Source of the DNA: Armatimonadota bacterium
GTDB lineage: Bacteria > Armatimonadota > Hebobacteria > CAIYQO01
Direction of reading: 5' to 3'
DNA: 64,000 nt
Assembly: GCA_029553475.1 (NCBI GenBank)
Contig: JAKPKV010000191.1
Coordinates: 1 to 64,000 of the forward strand
In this document: positions 63,478-64,000 of the stretch, one piece after another
How positions within the stretch are numbered: position 1 is the first letter of the stretch
Layout: every line of letters starts with the position of its first letter
Notes under the pieces: generated by a model
What the model was told of the DNA's origin: nothing
Database searches by the model: none
Seen by the model: only the letters and a program-made list of their open reading frames with translations
Program-made: the position numbers and the translations under genes

Positions 63478-64000
63478 TCAATACTCCGCCAGCGCCACCG
63501 CCGTCTCGACGAAGACGCGGTAATTCTCCGCGATGTGCGGGGCCATGTCCGGCCAGTGCGAGTGGCTGGAGCTGGGGCAGAGGATGAAGCGCCCGCCGGG
63601 TTTGCCCTGCTCCATCAAACGGGCGGTGGTCTCCGCCACCTCCGCCGCGCCGCACAGCTCGAAATCGCCCACTTCGATGCCGCCTTCCAGCGTCATGCGC
63701 CCGGCGACGCGGCGCTTGGCGTCCGCCAGCGTGAGGCCGCCGATGGGCGGCGGCTCGATGGGATTCAGGCAGTCCACGCCCATCTCGACGAAGCGCTCCA
63801 GCACCGGGTGCATGTCGCCGTGACAGTGCACCCACACCAGCCCGCCGGCCTGGTGAATCTCGTCAATGAGCGGCTGGTCGTAGCGGGTGCAGAAATCCGC
63901 GAAATCCGCCGGCGAGGCCAGCGGCGGGATGCACAGCTCCGGCCCCACCCAGCCGAAGACCGGGCCGACGCCGTGCGCCAGCAGGTGCTTGACCACCTTC
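63478..64000 (-). CDS. URO-D family methyltransferase/decarboxylase-like protein, 3' part
   Basis: About 174 C-terminal residues are visible; the start lies beyond the window. GGLVWVHCHGDMHPVLERFVEMGVD and NPIEPPPIGGLTLADAKRRV with GGRFILCPSSSHSH match the C-terminal half of uroporphyrinogen decarboxylase-fold proteins. In glycan- or C1-metabolising bacteria these are often corrinoid methyltransferases. Coupled with the amidohydrolase downstream (1-bp gap), suggesting a shared small-molecule pathway. Confidence 0.75.
   Translation of the reverse strand, partial: KVVKHLLAHGVGPVFGWVGPELCIPPLASPADFADFCTRYDQPLIDEIHQAGGLVWVHCHGDMHPVLERFVEMGVDCLNPIEPPPIGGLTLADAKRRVAGRMTLEGGIEVGDFELCGAAEVAETTARLMEQGKPGGRFILCPSSSHSHWPDMAPHIAENYRVFVETAVALAEY

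Overview
The window is bacterial DNA of very high G+C (roughly two thirds or more by eye). Two type IV pilin-like pseudopilins carry the N-terminal signature [19 protein letters not shown] followed by [10 protein letters not shown]. That signature is typical of Armatimonadota and neighbouring uncultured lineages (it also occurs in Planctomycetota and Hydrogenedentota). With the many secreted glycan-active enzymes, this points to an uncultured Armatimonadota-like saprophyte. This is an inference; there is no rRNA in the window.

Region 1 (1-6943, minus strand) is an energy operon, hdrC-hdrB-hdrA-mvhD-mvhG-mvhA, followed by a hydrogenase maturation protease that runs off the left edge. It encodes a complete heterodisulfide-reductase-like / [NiFe]-hydrogenase electron-bifurcating complex. 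A sigma70-type promoter (about 7104-7139) precedes it, and a perfect Rex-type redox operator with a second degenerate one lies upstream (7246-7294).

Region 2 (7815-34324) has a large secreted DUF6259-type glycosidase, the two pseudopilins, TrpB2 convergent and overlapping with a GH51 arabinofuranosidase, a Gfo/Idh/MocA oxidoreductase, a TPR protein, a carboxypeptidase-regulatory-like secreted protein, an orphan DNA methyltransferase, an isoprenylcysteine methyltransferase-like membrane protein, a sialate O-acetylesterase, a 2113-residue secreted modular protein and two lipoproteins.

Region 3 (35209-48126) has an ABC exporter on the minus strand, then a plus-strand glycan-use cluster: GH31, a GntR-LacI hybrid regulator, a secreted protein with an H-type-lectin-like end, a pectate-lyase-fold protein and a second DUF6259 enzyme.

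Region 4 (48199-64000) has DprA, a small Cys-rich protein and an Xre regulator, a SLOG-fold protein, a ProA-like dehydrogenase, a VapBC-type pair with a frameshifted toxin, an esterase, a GH95 fucosidase beside a sulfatase remnant, a DUF1778/GNAT toxin-antitoxin pair, a GH3 enzyme, cysteine synthase, an amidohydrolase and a truncated URO-D family protein.

The most unusual overall property is the density of intergenic palindromic elements. Nearly every gap longer than about 150 bp holds one or more long inverted repeats with 12-57 bp arms. Several families recur, with compensatory changes in both arms, nesting of one family in another, and a shared GTAGT end on otherwise different hairpins. 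Another recurrent module carries a conserved sigma70 promoter. Some elements lie inside operons, and two repeats supply the stop codons of genes.
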